Source of the DNA: Bog-532 sp963830385
Lineage (GTDB): Bacteria > Actinomycetota > Actinomycetes > Streptosporangiales > Streptosporangiaceae
NCBI GenBank assembly: GCA_963830385.1
Contig: CAWHMD010000005.1
Coordinates: 496,001 to 560,000, forward strand
Direction: 5' to 3'
Length of the DNA stretch: 64,000 nucleotides
The notes below the pieces were generated by a model. It had not been told where the DNA came from and searched no databases. It saw only the letters and a program-made list of their open reading frames with translations. Shown piece after piece: positions 52,546 to 60,966 of the stretch. Each line of letters opens with the position of its first letter. Positions within the stretch are counted from its first letter, which is position 1. Both the position numbers and the translations under genes were made by a program.

Positions 52546-53787
52546 GTGGGCGAACTCAAGGTTGAGGTGGACCCGGCCGAGGTCGGGCTGGACCCGGAGC
52601 GGCTGGAACGGATCGGCCGGCACTTCGCCCGCTACGCGGACGTCGGGAAGCTGCCCGGCTGGCTGGTCACCGTGAACCGCCGTGGGCGGCTGGCCTACGT
52701 CGGCCGGGGCGGGTCCCGGGACCTGGCCGCGGACCGGCCGGTGGAGACCGACACGCTGTGGCGCATCTACTCGATGAGCAAGCCGATCACCTCGGTGGCC
52801 GCCATGATCCTCTGGGAAGAGGGCGGCTTCGAGCTGAACGACCCGGTCAGCACCCTGATCCCGTCGTTCGCGGACGTCCGGGTGTTCACCGGCGGGACCG
52901 ACCTGCGGCCGGTCACCGTGCCCGCGGCCGAGCCGGTGCGGATCTGGCACCTGCTCACCCACACCTCCGGGCTCACGTACGGGTTCATGCGCTCCAGCCC
53001 GGTCGACGCCATCTACCGGGCGCGCGGCTACGAGTGGGCCTGGCCGCCCGGCACCAACCTGGGCACCGCCTGCGACGCCTGGGCGGAGATGCCGCTGCTG
53101 TTCCAGCCGGGCTCGGAGTGGAACTACTCGGTGTCCACCGACGTGCTCGGCCGGGTGGTCGAGGTGGCGTCCGGCCAGCGGTTGGACGAGTTCCTGGCCA
53201 GCCGGATCTTCGGCCCGCTGGGCATGACCGACACCGCGTTCTTCACCAGCGAGGCGGACCGGCTGGCCACCCTGTACGGGGTGGGCGGCGACGGTCAGCT
53301 GGCCGAGATCGGCGCGATGGGGGCGGCCGCGCTGGCCGAGCCCACGCTGCTCAGCGGGGGTGGCGGGCTGGTGTCGACCGCGGCCGACTACGACCGGTTC
53401 ACCCAGATGCTGCTGTCCCGGCCGGGCTCACCGGGCGGGGAGCTGGACGGGGTGCGGTTGCTCGGCCCGCGCACGGTCGCCTACATGAGCCGCAACCACC
53501 TGCCCGGGCACCAGGACCTGGAGCAGTTCGGCCGGCCGCTGTACGCGGAGACGCCGTTCCGCGGCACCGGGTTCGGGCTGGGGTTCGCGGTCAACATCGA
53601 CCCGGTGGCGGGCAAGGTCCCGGGCTCGGCGGGCGAGCTGTCCTGGGGTGGCGCGGCCAGCACCGCGTTCTGGGTCGACCCGGCCGAGGAGCTGACCGCC
53701 GCGTTCTTCACCCAGCTGATGCCCTCGAACGCCTACCCGATCCGGTCGCAGCTGCGGCAGCTGCTCTACCAGGCGGTGGTCGACTAG
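52546..53787 (+). CDS. Serine hydrolase, beta-lactamase/DD-peptidase family (class C-like)
   Basis: A 413-residue penicillin-recognising-fold hydrolase. Ser76-x-x-Lys79 is in YSMSKPITS, the Tyr motif is WNYSVSTDVLG, and the third motif is WGGAAST. It resembles EstB/LACTB-type esterases rather than secreted beta-lactamases, since there is no signal peptide. The start is GTG 52546. It is divergent from the TipA-like gene with 70 bp between starts and may share its regulatory site. Confidence 0.88.
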   Translation: MGELKVEVDPAEVGLDPERLERIGRHFARYADVGKLPGWLVTVNRRGRLAYVGRGGSRDLAADRPVETDTLWRIYSMSKPITSVAAMILWEEGGFELNDPVSTLIPSFADVRVFTGGTDLRPVTVPAAEPVRIWHLLTHTSGLTYGFMRSSPVDAIYRARGYEWAWPPGTNLGTACDAWAEMPLLFQPGSEWNYSVSTDVLGRVVEVASGQRLDEFLASRIFGPLGMTDTAFFTSEADRLATLYGVGGDGQLAEIGAMGAAALAEPTLLSGGGGLVSTAADYDRFTQMLLSRPGSPGGELDGVRLLGPRTVAYMSRNHLPGHQDLEQFGRPLYAETPFRGTGFGLGFAVNIDPVAGKVPGSAGELSWGGAASTAFWVDPAEELTAAFFTQLMPSNAYPIRSQLRQLLYQAVVD

Positions 53788-53797
53788 AGCTCGCCGC

Positions 53798-54055
53798 TCA
53801 GAGCTCGCCTCGCTGGCGGAGCTGTTCGCGGAAGTCGTCCAGCGCCTCGTCCTGGTCCGGCCCGAGGTCGTCGAGCACCACCATCTCGGTGCCGGTCCAG
53901 TAGGCGCCCGCGTACTCCCCGTCCGGCTCGGTCTCGACCAGCAGGAAATTGTGCGAGATCTTGATGTGGTCGTACACCTCGTCCCACGAGGTACCCGGGG
54001 GCACCAGGCCGATCGAAGGTGACTCACTGTCGTCGTAGCCCAGTCCGTCGAGCAC
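53798..54055 (-). CDS. Hypothetical acidic protein, 85 aa
   Basis: A small acidic protein (LDGLGYDDSESPSIGLVPPGTSWDEVYDHIKISHNFLLVETEPDG; DDLGPDQDEALDDFREQL). Family unknown to me. GTG 54055 is the only good start: TACCGT lies exactly 6 nt upstream, the same leaderless pattern as several neighbours. The open frame extends further upstream but has no other ATG or GTG before the divergent gene region. Confidence 0.6.
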   Translation of the reverse strand: MLDGLGYDDSESPSIGLVPPGTSWDEVYDHIKISHNFLLVETEPDGEYAGAYWTGTEMVVLDDLGPDQDEALDDFREQLRQRGEL

Positions 54056-54133
54056 GAGGGCACGGTAACCGGAGCCGGCCGGGACGATCGTCTCAATTTG
54101 CTGCGTAGCGCGGCACAGGGGAAGGAAACGAAC

Positions 54134-54430
54134 ATGGCCGGTACGAAGGCAGGAGTGGGACCGCTGGACCGGGAGTTCACCGCGGTGCTGGAGAAGAGCC
54201 CGGCCAAGGGCGGCCACACCTACGTGGTGATGCCCGATTCGGCCGCCTACTTCGGTACCCGGGGGCTGGTGAGGGTGACCGGGACGGTGGACGGGCAGCC
54301 GTTCCAGAGCTCGTTCATGGCCCTGGGCGACGGGCGGCACAAGCTGCCGGTGAAGGAGGACCTGCGCACAGCGATCGGCAAGCAGGCCGGCGACACCGTC
54401 ACCGTCCGGCTGACCGAGCGCGTCAAGTAG
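54134..54430 (+). CDS. DUF1905-domain protein
   Basis: A 98-residue beta-rich protein (REFTAVLEKSPAKGGHTYVVMPDSAAYFGTRGLVRVTGTVDGQPFQSSFMALGDGRHKLPVKEDLRTAIGKQAGDTVTVRL). It matches the DUF1905 pattern, often fused to or beside YdeI-like proteins. AAGGAA lies 8 nt before the ATG. Function is not established. Confidence 0.85.
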   Translation: MAGTKAGVGPLDREFTAVLEKSPAKGGHTYVVMPDSAAYFGTRGLVRVTGTVDGQPFQSSFMALGDGRHKLPVKEDLRTAIGKQAGDTVTVRLTERVK

Positions 54431-54447
54431 CGTCCGGGCGCGGGTGC

Positions 54448-55200
54448 TCAGGGCGCCGGGTGCTCAGGGCGCGGGTGCTCCGCGTCCCAGCGCTCCTGGA
54501 CCGCGGGGTAGATCTTTTCGTGGTCGTCGGGCAGCAGGCTCTTGACCCGCTCGGTCCGCTGATCGGCCAGCACCTCGACCCGGCCCCCCTCGACCGCGTC
54601 GAACACCTGGCGGGCCACGTCCTCGGGGTCGTCCTTGGGCAGGCCGCGGGCGAGCTCGATCACCATCTCGGTGTCGATGAACCCGGCGTGCACCCCGACG
54701 ACCAGCGTCCCCTGCTGGGCCAGCTCGATCCGGACGCCGTTGGTCAGCGCCCACTCGGCCGCCTTGGACGCGCCGTAGCTGCCGTTTTCGGGGTTGGTGA
54801 AAAAGCTGACCACCGACAGCATGTTGACGATCGCGCCACCGCCGTTGGCCGCCAGCACCGGCGCGAACGCCCGGCACATGGCCAGCGTGCCCAGGTAGTT
54901 GGTCTCGATCTCCTGGCGGGCGCCATCCATGGTGGGCGCGCCCAGCAGCGGGCTGGTAGTCATCACGCCGGCGTTGTTGACCAGCAGGTTCACGTCGGTG
55001 CAGCGCTCGGCGGCGGCCGCCACCTGGTCCGGCTTGGTGATGTCGAGCTCGACCGGGATCCCGGGCCCGGTGACCCGGGCCGGGTTGCGGGCGGCGGCGT
55101 AGATCGTCTTCGCGCCGCGGCGGGCCAGCTCCTGGACGAACACCCGGCCGAGCCCGCGTCCGGCGCCGGTCACCAGGGCCACTGAATCTTCGATGCGCAT
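54448..55200 (-). CDS. SDR-family oxidoreductase
   Basis: A 250-residue short-chain dehydrogenase with TGAGRGLGRVFVQELARRGA, NNAGVM, a catalytic Ser in MLSVVSFF and YGASK. It ends in a Pro-rich tail. ATG 55200 or 55209 are both possible. It lies 41 bp after the frame-corrected soxR stop on the same strand, so the two may be an operon responding to redox stress. The substrate is unknown. Confidence 0.88.
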   Translation of the reverse strand: MRIEDSVALVTGAGRGLGRVFVQELARRGAKTIYAAARNPARVTGPGIPVELDITKPDQVAAAAERCTDVNLLVNNAGVMTTSPLLGAPTMDGARQEIETNYLGTLAMCRAFAPVLAANGGGAIVNMLSVVSFFTNPENGSYGASKAAEWALTNGVRIELAQQGTLVVGVHAGFIDTEMVIELARGLPKDDPEDVARQVFDAVEGGRVEVLADQRTERVKSLLPDDHEKIYPAVQERWDAEHPRPEHPAP

Positions 55201-55241
55201 GATCCCCATCTTGGTGCATGGGGGGTTGCGGGGGCTGGCGG

Positions 55242-55687
55242 TCAGAGGTTGCGGGGCCGGCCCCCTCGTTGCCCAGCACGTCGTCGGGGTTGGCGAGCTT
55301 GCACAGGCCGATGGACAGGCAGCCGCAGCCAATGCAGCCGGTCAGCTTGTCGCGCAGGCTCTGCAACTGGCGGATGCGGTCGTCCAGGTCATCGCGCCAG
55401 GCGGCCGACAGGCGGGCCCAGTCCCGGGGCGTCGGCGTACGGCTCGCGGGCAGCGTGCTGAGCGCGCCCTTGATCCGGGCGAGCGGGATGCCGACCCGCT
55501 GGGAGGCGCGGATGAACGCCACCCGGCGCAACATCTCGCGCGGGTAGCGGCGCTGGTTGCCGCTGGTCCGGCGGGCCGAGATCAGGCCCTGGGCCTCGTA
55601 GAAGTGCAGCGCGGAGACGGCCACGCCGCTGCGCTCGGCCAGCTGGCCCACGCTCAGCTCGCGGGTCCGCGTCGGGATCTGGGTCAT
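55242..55687 (-). CDS. soxR: Redox-sensitive regulator SoxR (3' frame shifted)
   Basis: A SoxR of about 148 residues. A MerR-type HTH (LSVGQLAERSGVAVSALHFYEAQGLISARRTSGNQRRY) is followed by the [2Fe-2S] cluster motif CIGCGCLSIGLC with all four Cys near residues 119-130. As sequenced, the frame does not stop after the family C-terminus but runs on through the SDR gene to 54464. One added base in the G4 run at 55253-55256 gives the ending GPRNL and a stop at 55242. It is divergent from its probable target at 55779. Confidence 0.85.
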
Positions 55688-55740
55688 GACCGGTCTCGCC
55701 CCCGTCTCCGCCCCGCTTTCGCGCTCACAGCCGGGCGCGA

Positions 55741-55771
55741 TTGACCTCAATATTTGTTGAGGTTTTAGGTT
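55741..55771 (+). promoter_or_regulatory. SoxR box and promoter
   Basis: TTGACC (55741-55746), a 19-bp spacer, then TAGGTT (55766-55771), 7 nt before ATG 55779. The inverted repeat ACCTCAA-N6-TTGAGGT (55744-55763) overlaps the spacer and resembles known SoxR operators with CCTCAA...TTGAGG arms. Confidence 0.8.
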
Positions 55772-55778
55772 AGCAGCC

Positions 55779-56186
55779 ATGGCACTGAACCAGGTGGAGC
55801 AGAAGTTCCTGGCCGCGCACCGCCTCGGGCGGCTGGCCACGATCGGCCCGGACGGCGGCCCTCAGGTCAAACCGGTCGGGGTCGCCTACAACGAGGAACT
55901 CGGCACCCTCGACATCTACGGCTTCAACATGTCGCAGAGCGCGAAGTACCGCAACGTGGAGCGGCAGCCGCTGGTCGCGCTGGAAGTGGACAACCCGGCC
56001 GGGGTGGGGGCCGAGGCCCAGTTCCTGGAGATCCGCGGGGTGGCGGAGACCGTGACCGGCGGTAACGCGCCGTTCCCGGGCGGAGCGGCGGAGATCATCC
56101 GGATCCACCCGCGGCGGGTCCTCGGGCTCAACATCGACCCGGACCAGCCCGGCCTGGTGACCCGCGACAAGGGGGCGGCTGTCTGA
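55779..56186 (+). CDS. PPOX-class F420/FMN-dependent split-barrel protein
   Basis: A 135-residue flavin or F420 split-barrel protein (VEQKFLAAHRLGRLATIGPDGGPQVKPVGVAYNEELGTLDIYGFNM; IHPRRVLGLNID). First gene of the SoxR-box operon, probably leaderless since the -10 lies 7 nt before the ATG. Its stop overlaps the next start (TGATG). A role in removing redox-cycling compounds is inferred from regulation only. Confidence 0.88.
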   Translation: MALNQVEQKFLAAHRLGRLATIGPDGGPQVKPVGVAYNEELGTLDIYGFNMSQSAKYRNVERQPLVALEVDNPAGVGAEAQFLEIRGVAETVTGGNAPFPGGAAEIIRIHPRRVLGLNIDPDQPGLVTRDKGAAV

Positions 56187-57202
56187 TGGTCAGGGTTATC
56201 GAGGTGCGGGAGTTTGGGGGGCCGGAGGTGCTCAGGCTCGCTGACGTGCCCGAGCCGGAGGCGGGGCCGGGCGAGGCGGTGGTCGGGGCGGCCGCCGCCG
56301 ACGTGCTGCACATCGACACCGTGATCCGGGCCGGCCGGGCCACCCAGTGGTTCGGCGTCCGGCCGCCGTACGTGCCCGGCACCGGGGTGGCCGGGACCGT
56401 ACTCGCGGTGGGAACCGGGGTCGAGGCCGGCCTGCTCGGCCAGCGGGTGGTGGCGCAGACCGGCGGCGGGAAGGGCACCGGCGGCTACGCCGAGCGGGTG
56501 GTGGCGCCGGCCGGCCAGCTGGTCCCGGTGCCGGACGGGGTGAGCCTGGCCGAGGCGGTCGCGGTGATGAGCGACGGGGCCACCGCGCTCGGGCTGATGG
56601 CGGGCACCGGGGTCCGGCCCGGTGAGTGGGTGCTGATCCTGGGGGCGGCGGGCGGCATGGGGCTGCTGCTGATTCAGCTCGCCCGGGCGGCGGGCGGCCG
56701 CGTGGTGGCGGCGCTGCGGGTGACGGGGGCGCCGGCCGGTGACCGGAAGGCCGCCGAGGTCCGGGCGGCCGGGGCGGAGGCGGTGGCCGACTACGCCGAC
56801 CCCGGCTGGACGGCCCGGGTGGCCGCCGTGACCGGCGGGACCGGGCCCGCGGTGGTGTTCGACGGGGTGGGCGGGTCGCTGGGGTCGGCCGCGTTCACGA
56901 TCGCGGCGCCCGGCGGCCGGTTCTCCGCGCACGGGGCCGCCAGCGGCGGGTTCGCGCCGGTCGACCGGGACGACGCCGCCCGGCGCGGGATCACCGCACA
57001 GGGCATCGAGCAGGTCCAGTTCCCGCCGGAGGTACACGAAAAGCTCACCGGGCAGGCACTGGCCGAGGTGGCGGCGGGGCGGCTGCGGCCGTTCGTCGGC
57101 CAGCGGTATCCGCTGGAGCGGGCGGCCGACGCGCACCGGGGCCTGGAGACCCGGACCGCGGTCGGCAAGACCGTGCTCATCATCGACGAGGAGGCAGCAT
57201 GA
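56186..57202 (+). CDS. Quinone oxidoreductase-like zinc-free MDR dehydrogenase
   Basis: A 338-residue medium-chain reductase of the QOR type: YVPGTGVAGTVLAVG, DGATALGLMAGTGVRPGEWVLILGAAGGMGLLLIQLA with the nucleotide-binding AAGGxG, and no zinc-ligand cysteines. Such NADPH enzymes reduce quinones or enones. It overlaps both neighbours by 1-4 bp in the SoxR operon, which fits defence against redox-active quinones. Confidence 0.88.
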   Translation: MVRVIEVREFGGPEVLRLADVPEPEAGPGEAVVGAAAADVLHIDTVIRAGRATQWFGVRPPYVPGTGVAGTVLAVGTGVEAGLLGQRVVAQTGGGKGTGGYAERVVAPAGQLVPVPDGVSLAEAVAVMSDGATALGLMAGTGVRPGEWVLILGAAGGMGLLLIQLARAAGGRVVAALRVTGAPAGDRKAAEVRAAGAEAVADYADPGWTARVAAVTGGTGPAVVFDGVGGSLGSAAFTIAAPGGRFSAHGAASGGFAPVDRDDAARRGITAQGIEQVQFPPEVHEKLTGQALAEVAAGRLRPFVGQRYPLERAADAHRGLETRTAVGKTVLIIDEEAA

Positions 57203-57687
57203 CGGAGGCTGGGATCGTTACCGGCCGGCCGGTACTGGGCGACGGCGGCGTCTCGGAGGCGGACGCCGCGGTAGCGGTGGCGGCCCTGGTCGCGGAGTTG
57301 CAGCAGGGGCTGGACGACCGGGACGCCGACGTGTACAACCGGCACTTCGCGGCCGACGTGCTGTGGGGCAGCCCGTTCGGGGCGGTGCTCGAGGGTTACG
57401 AGCCGCTGCACGCCATCCACCAGCGGCTCAACGCCAAGCAGCGGGGCGGCCCGGCCTCGCGGTACGAGGTGACGGCGATCTTGTCGCCTGCCCCCGAGGT
57501 GGTCCTGGCCCAGGTGCGGCGGGTGGCGCTCGGGCCGGATGGTGAACCGGTGGTACCGCGGCCACCCGCGGCCGACGGGAGCGGGACGTTCTCCGAGATG
57601 GCCCTGTACGTGCTGGTCCGGCGCGACGGCGAGTGGTGGCTGGCGGCTGGGCAGAACACGCTGGTGCTGCCGCCGCCGCGGAACTGA
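57199..57687 (+). CDS. SnoaL-like (SgcJ/EcaC) protein
   Basis: A 162-residue NTF2-fold protein (VAELQQGLDDRDADVYNRHFAADVLWGSPFGAVLEGYEPLHAIHQRL; WWLAAGQNTLVLPP), like SgcJ/EcaC oxidoreductases and SnoaL cyclases. The ATG overlaps the dehydrogenase stop (ATGA), making it the third gene of the SoxR-box operon. Ligand unknown. Confidence 0.85.
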   Translation: MTEAGIVTGRPVLGDGGVSEADAAVAVAALVAELQQGLDDRDADVYNRHFAADVLWGSPFGAVLEGYEPLHAIHQRLNAKQRGGPASRYEVTAILSPAPEVVLAQVRRVALGPDGEPVVPRPPAADGSGTFSEMALYVLVRRDGEWWLAAGQNTLVLPPPRN

Positions 57688-57761
57688 GGGTTCTGTTCCG
57701 CGCAGGATTTGGGGTGGGGTGGGTCCGGCGCGGGGTGGGGCGCAGCCGGGCGGGGACTGGG

Positions 57762-58286
57762 TCAGGTGTTCTGGGTGGCGATGACGGTGCTGAGGACGGT
57801 GGCGAACGCGGTCCAGGCGATCTCCGGGGCGGCCAGCGCGGCCGCGGCGGGGTCGGCCCGGCGGGCCACGGTGGCGTAGCGGATCATCACCGCGCACAGC
57901 AGGGCCGAGTCGAGGGTGGCGGCCCAGTAACGCCGGGCTCCGAACACCAGCGGGAAGTAGCCGCTGCGGAGCAGCACCGCCAGCGCCCACCAGGTCAGCG
58001 CGCTCTGGGCGAACGGGACCTCGGGGCCGGGCGCCCGCCGGCCGCGCCACAGCCGCCAGGCCGAGGTGGCCGTGGTCAGGTTGAGGCCGGACCACACGAC
58101 CGGGAACATCGCGCCGGGCGGGGCGAACGACGGCGGCCGGAAGGCCTGGTACTGGTCCCGGGGGCCACGCCGGGCCCCCGGTTGGCCGGCCCGGCGCTGG
58201 CCGGCCCGGGCGGACAGGCCCTGGGCGGCGCCATACACCCCGGCCAGGCCGGCCCAGGAGGCGAGGTCACGCCAGCGGCTACTCAT
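57762..58286 (-). CDS. TspO/MBR-like membrane protein
   Basis: A 174-residue membrane protein with about five hydrophobic segments. The segment FRPPSFAPPGAMFPVVWSGLNLTTATSAWRLW matches the Pro-rich TspO signature, and FGARRYWAATLDSALLCAVM follows. TspO binds tetrapyrroles and related ligands in other bacteria. The start at ATG 58286 overlaps the end of the upstream cupin gene by 8 bp. Confidence 0.7.
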   Translation of the reverse strand: MSSRWRDLASWAGLAGVYGAAQGLSARAGQRRAGQPGARRGPRDQYQAFRPPSFAPPGAMFPVVWSGLNLTTATSAWRLWRGRRAPGPEVPFAQSALTWWALAVLLRSGYFPLVFGARRYWAATLDSALLCAVMIRYATVARRADPAAAALAAPEIAWTAFATVLSTVIATQNT

Positions 58287-58641
58287 CGCGGTGCACCGTG
58301 CCGGGATCGAAGGCGGGCAGGCAGACCGAGATGTACTCGGCGCCGTCGGGGCCTGGGGTGCTGTAGCGGACCCACTCCCCCGGCCGGGTGTGCACGCCCT
58401 GGTCAGCCCGGACGGTGAGCTGGCCGCCCTCATAGTCGACGACGAGCGCACCGTGCAGGACGATCGTGTACTCGTCGAACTCGGGGCGCTGGCCGGGCTC
58501 GGACCACCCGGACGGGCTGCGCATGTGGGCGATGCTCAGGCCGGCGTCCCCGGTGTTCACCCGGCCGGCGAACTCGTCGATCAGCTTCGGCGGCTCCCCC
58601 GCCGCCGTGACCCGGCTCGGGCCGTCAATCAGTTGGGGCAT
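58279..58641 (-). CDS. Cupin-domain protein
   Basis: A 120-residue small cupin (PGQRPEFDEYTIVLHGALVVDYEGGQLTVRADQGVHTRPGEWVRYSTPG). The first motif lacks the usual HxH pair and has only Glu and His, so metal binding may be partial. It overlaps the kinase gene upstream by 13 bp and the TspO-like gene downstream by 8 bp, so three genes form one operon. Confidence 0.8.
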   Translation of the reverse strand: MPQLIDGPSRVTAAGEPPKLIDEFAGRVNTGDAGLSIAHMRSPSGWSEPGQRPEFDEYTIVLHGALVVDYEGGQLTVRADQGVHTRPGEWVRYSTPGPDGAEYISVCLPAFDPGTVHRDE

Positions 58642-59207
58642 CTGGCCAGTATCGCGGTCACCTGTTCGGCCAGGCCGGCCGGGGCGGTCAGCCGGTTGTC
58701 GACGGTGTGGTGCGGGGCCGGCGGTTCGCGGTCCAGGCGCATCCGCGCGGTGAACGCGGCGAAGTCGCCGGACTTGCCGGTGTCCCGGTGCGAGCCGCGG
58801 CCGGCCAGCCGCTGCCGCAGGGTCTCGGCGTCGGAGCGGACCCAGACCAGGTGGACCGGGTCGCCGCCCAGCTCTTGCACCCAGCCGCGCCAGCGTCCGG
58901 CGTCGTGGATCTGGCGGGTGAACGGGCCGGACAGCAGCACCGGGCAGCCGAACGAGCGGATCTCGCGGGCGGTGGCGGTCATGCCCGCGTACTCGTGCAC
59001 CTTGACGTGCTCGTCGTACCACGGGCCCTCGCGCTCCCCGCGAGAGCGGCCTGCGGCCGCAAGGGTGGCGGCCACGAACGACCCGTACATCGTGTCCTTG
59101 TCCAGCAGCGCGGCTGTGGGCTGGAGCCGGGCCAGCAGCAACCGGGCGACGGTGGTCTTGCCCGCACCCGGCGGTCCCGCCACCACCCACGCCACCCCAG
59201 TGCCCAT
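58629..59207 (-). CDS. AAA-type P-loop kinase-like ATPase
   Basis: A 192-residue protein with Walker A GPPGAGKTTVARLLL near residue 11 and a lid region RLAGRGSHRDTGK. It resembles small-molecule kinases or zeta-toxin-like nucleotide kinases. The start at ATG 59207 has TATCCT 7 nt upstream (leaderless pattern). It heads the kinase-cupin-TspO operon and is divergent from the GlxA gene. Substrate unknown. Confidence 0.8.
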   Translation of the reverse strand: MGTGVAWVVAGPPGAGKTTVARLLLARLQPTAALLDKDTMYGSFVAATLAAAGRSRGEREGPWYDEHVKVHEYAGMTATAREIRSFGCPVLLSGPFTRQIHDAGRWRGWVQELGGDPVHLVWVRSDAETLRQRLAGRGSHRDTGKSGDFAAFTARMRLDREPPAPHHTVDNRLTAPAGLAEQVTAILARCPN

Positions 59208-59238
59208 GCGGGTGAGGATACGGCCGCCCCGTATGATG

Positions 59239-59257
59239 TTTTATTCATGGCATAAAA
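59239..59257. promoter_or_regulatory. AT-rich inverted repeat in a divergent promoter region
   Basis: TTTTAT-N7-ATAAAA, a rare AT-rich palindrome between the kinase operon (start 59207) and the GlxA gene (start 59309). Candidate operator for the GlxA regulator. Confidence 0.4.
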
Positions 59258-59308
59258 GGTGGGGAATTCGTCATTGCGGTCAGCTGGGGGGCGCGGCAGC
59301 ATGACGGT

Positions 59309-60289
59309 GTGATGAGCCGCCGGGTGCTGATCGTCCTGTTCGACCGGGTGCAGAGCCTGGACGTAACCGGGCCGCTGGAGGTGTTCGCCGGGGCGAACAG
59401 CGTCGTCAGCGGGGCCATCAGCGGGGCCGCCGGCGGGGCCGGGGAGCGCGCCGCCTACGAGATCAGGACGGCCGGCGTGGGCGGCGGCCCGGTGCGGACC
59501 GGGAGCGGGCTGAAGATCGCGCCGGACCTCGACCTGCGCGACGTGCCGGCGCCGCACACGCTGATCGTGCCGGGCGGGCCGGGAACCCGGGAACCGGACC
59601 CGGAACTGGTCGGCTGGCTGCGCGGTCCCGGCGCGGACGCCGAGCGGATCGTGTCGGTCTGCACGGGGGCATTCCTGCTGGCCGAGGCGGGGCTGCTGGC
59701 CGGCCGGCAGGCCACCACGCACTGGGCGAACTGCGCCCGGCTGGCCGAGCGGTACCCCGACGTGACCGTGCGGCCGGAGCCGATCTTCGTCCGGGACGGG
59801 AACGTGGCCACCTCGGCCGGGGTCACCGCGGGCATCGACCTGGCGCTGACCCTGGTCGAGGACGACCACGGCCGGGAAGTCGCACTGAGCGTCGCCCGGC
59901 AGCTGGTGGTGTTCCTGCGCCGCCCGGGAAACCAGACCCAGTTCAGCACCCACCTGCACGCCCAGCTGGCCCAGCGGGAGCCGCTGCGCGACGTGCAGCA
60001 CTGGATCGCCGAGCACCCCGGCGCCGACCTGTCGGTCGACGTGCTGGCCGAGCGGGCGCGGCTGTCGCCACGGCAGTTCGCGCGGGCGTTCGCGGCCGAG
60101 ACCGGGATGCCGCCGGGCCGGTACGTGGACCGGGTGCGGCTGGAGGCCGCGCGGCGGCTGCTGGAAGACACCCACGACGGCGTCGAGCAGATCGCCCGGC
60201 GCTGCGGCTACCACACCCCCGAAGCCATGCGCCGGGCGTTCCAGCAGGCGCTGCACGTCTCCCCGGCCGAGTACCGGCGCCGTTTCTAG
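59309..60289 (+). CDS. GlxA-family transcriptional regulator (DJ-1/PfpI + AraC HTH)
   Basis: A 326-residue regulator. The N-terminal DJ-1/PfpI-like domain has VPGGPGTREPD and SVCTGAFLLAEAGLLAGRQATTHW, keeping the nucleophile-elbow Cys. The C-terminal AraC-type double HTH (VLAERARLSPRQFARAFAAETGMPPGRYVDRVRLEAARRLLEDT; IARRCGYHTPEAMRRAFQ) binds DNA. The start is GTG 59309 or ATG 59312. The DJ-1 protein gene follows after 11 bp and is its likely target. Confidence 0.92.
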   Translation: MMSRRVLIVLFDRVQSLDVTGPLEVFAGANSVVSGAISGAAGGAGERAAYEIRTAGVGGGPVRTGSGLKIAPDLDLRDVPAPHTLIVPGGPGTREPDPELVGWLRGPGADAERIVSVCTGAFLLAEAGLLAGRQATTHWANCARLAERYPDVTVRPEPIFVRDGNVATSAGVTAGIDLALTLVEDDHGREVALSVARQLVVFLRRPGNQTQFSTHLHAQLAQREPLRDVQHWIAEHPGADLSVDVLAERARLSPRQFARAFAAETGMPPGRYVDRVRLEAARRLLEDTHDGVEQIARRCGYHTPEAMRRAFQQALHVSPAEYRRRF

Positions 60290-60300
60290 AAAGGAACCCC

Positions 60301-60966
60301 ATGCAGATCGCTATCGTGCTGTTTCCCAAGGTCACCGTGCTCGACGCGATCGGGCCGTACCAGGTGCTGAACCACCTGCCCGGGGCCGACGTGGTGTTCG
60401 TGGCCGAACAGGCCAGGCCGGTCCGGGACGAATCCGGCTTCCTCGGCCTGGTCGCGGACGCCGCGCTGGGAGACGTGCCGCACCCGGACATGGTGCTGGT
60501 GCCGGGTGGCCCGGGCGCCGACGCCCTCACTGACGGGGGCCCGGTGACCGGCTGGCTGCAGGCGGTGGACGGGTCGACCACCTGGACGACGTCGGTCTGC
60601 ACCGGGTCGCTGGTGCTGGCGGCGGCCGGGCTGCTGACCGGGCGGCGGGCCACCTCACACTGGCTGGCCATGGAGCAGCTGGCCCGGTTCGGCGCCGTGC
60701 CGGTCAGCGAGCGGGTGGTGTTCGACGGCAAGTACGTGACCGCGGCGGGCGTGTCGGCCGGGATCGACATGGGGCTGACGCTGGCCGGGCGGCTGGCCGG
60801 CGACGAGGTCGCGCAGGCCACCCAGCTGATGCTGGAGTACGACCCCCAGCCACCGTACGCGGCAGGCTCGCCGCGGACCGCGCCACCGGCCATCGTCGCC
60901 CGGATGCGGGGGGCCAGCCGGTTCCCGCAGCCGGCCAGCCCGGCGGTCACGAACTCCGCACCGTGA
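60301..60966 (+). CDS. DJ-1/PfpI-family protein (isonitrile hydratase-like)
   Basis: A 221-residue DJ-1/PfpI protein: VLVPGGPGADAL, elbow Cys in TSVCTGSLVLAAAGLLTGRRATSHW, and GVSAGIDMGL. It resembles bacterial isonitrile hydratase (InhA), but that activity is only inferred. AGAAAGGA lies 8 nt before the ATG. Its last 20 bp overlap the convergent molybdopterin gene. Probably co-transcribed with glxA. Confidence 0.88.
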   Translation: MQIAIVLFPKVTVLDAIGPYQVLNHLPGADVVFVAEQARPVRDESGFLGLVADAALGDVPHPDMVLVPGGPGADALTDGGPVTGWLQAVDGSTTWTTSVCTGSLVLAAAGLLTGRRATSHWLAMEQLARFGAVPVSERVVFDGKYVTAAGVSAGIDMGLTLAGRLAGDEVAQATQLMLEYDPQPPYAAGSPRTAPPAIVARMRGASRFPQPASPAVTNSAP

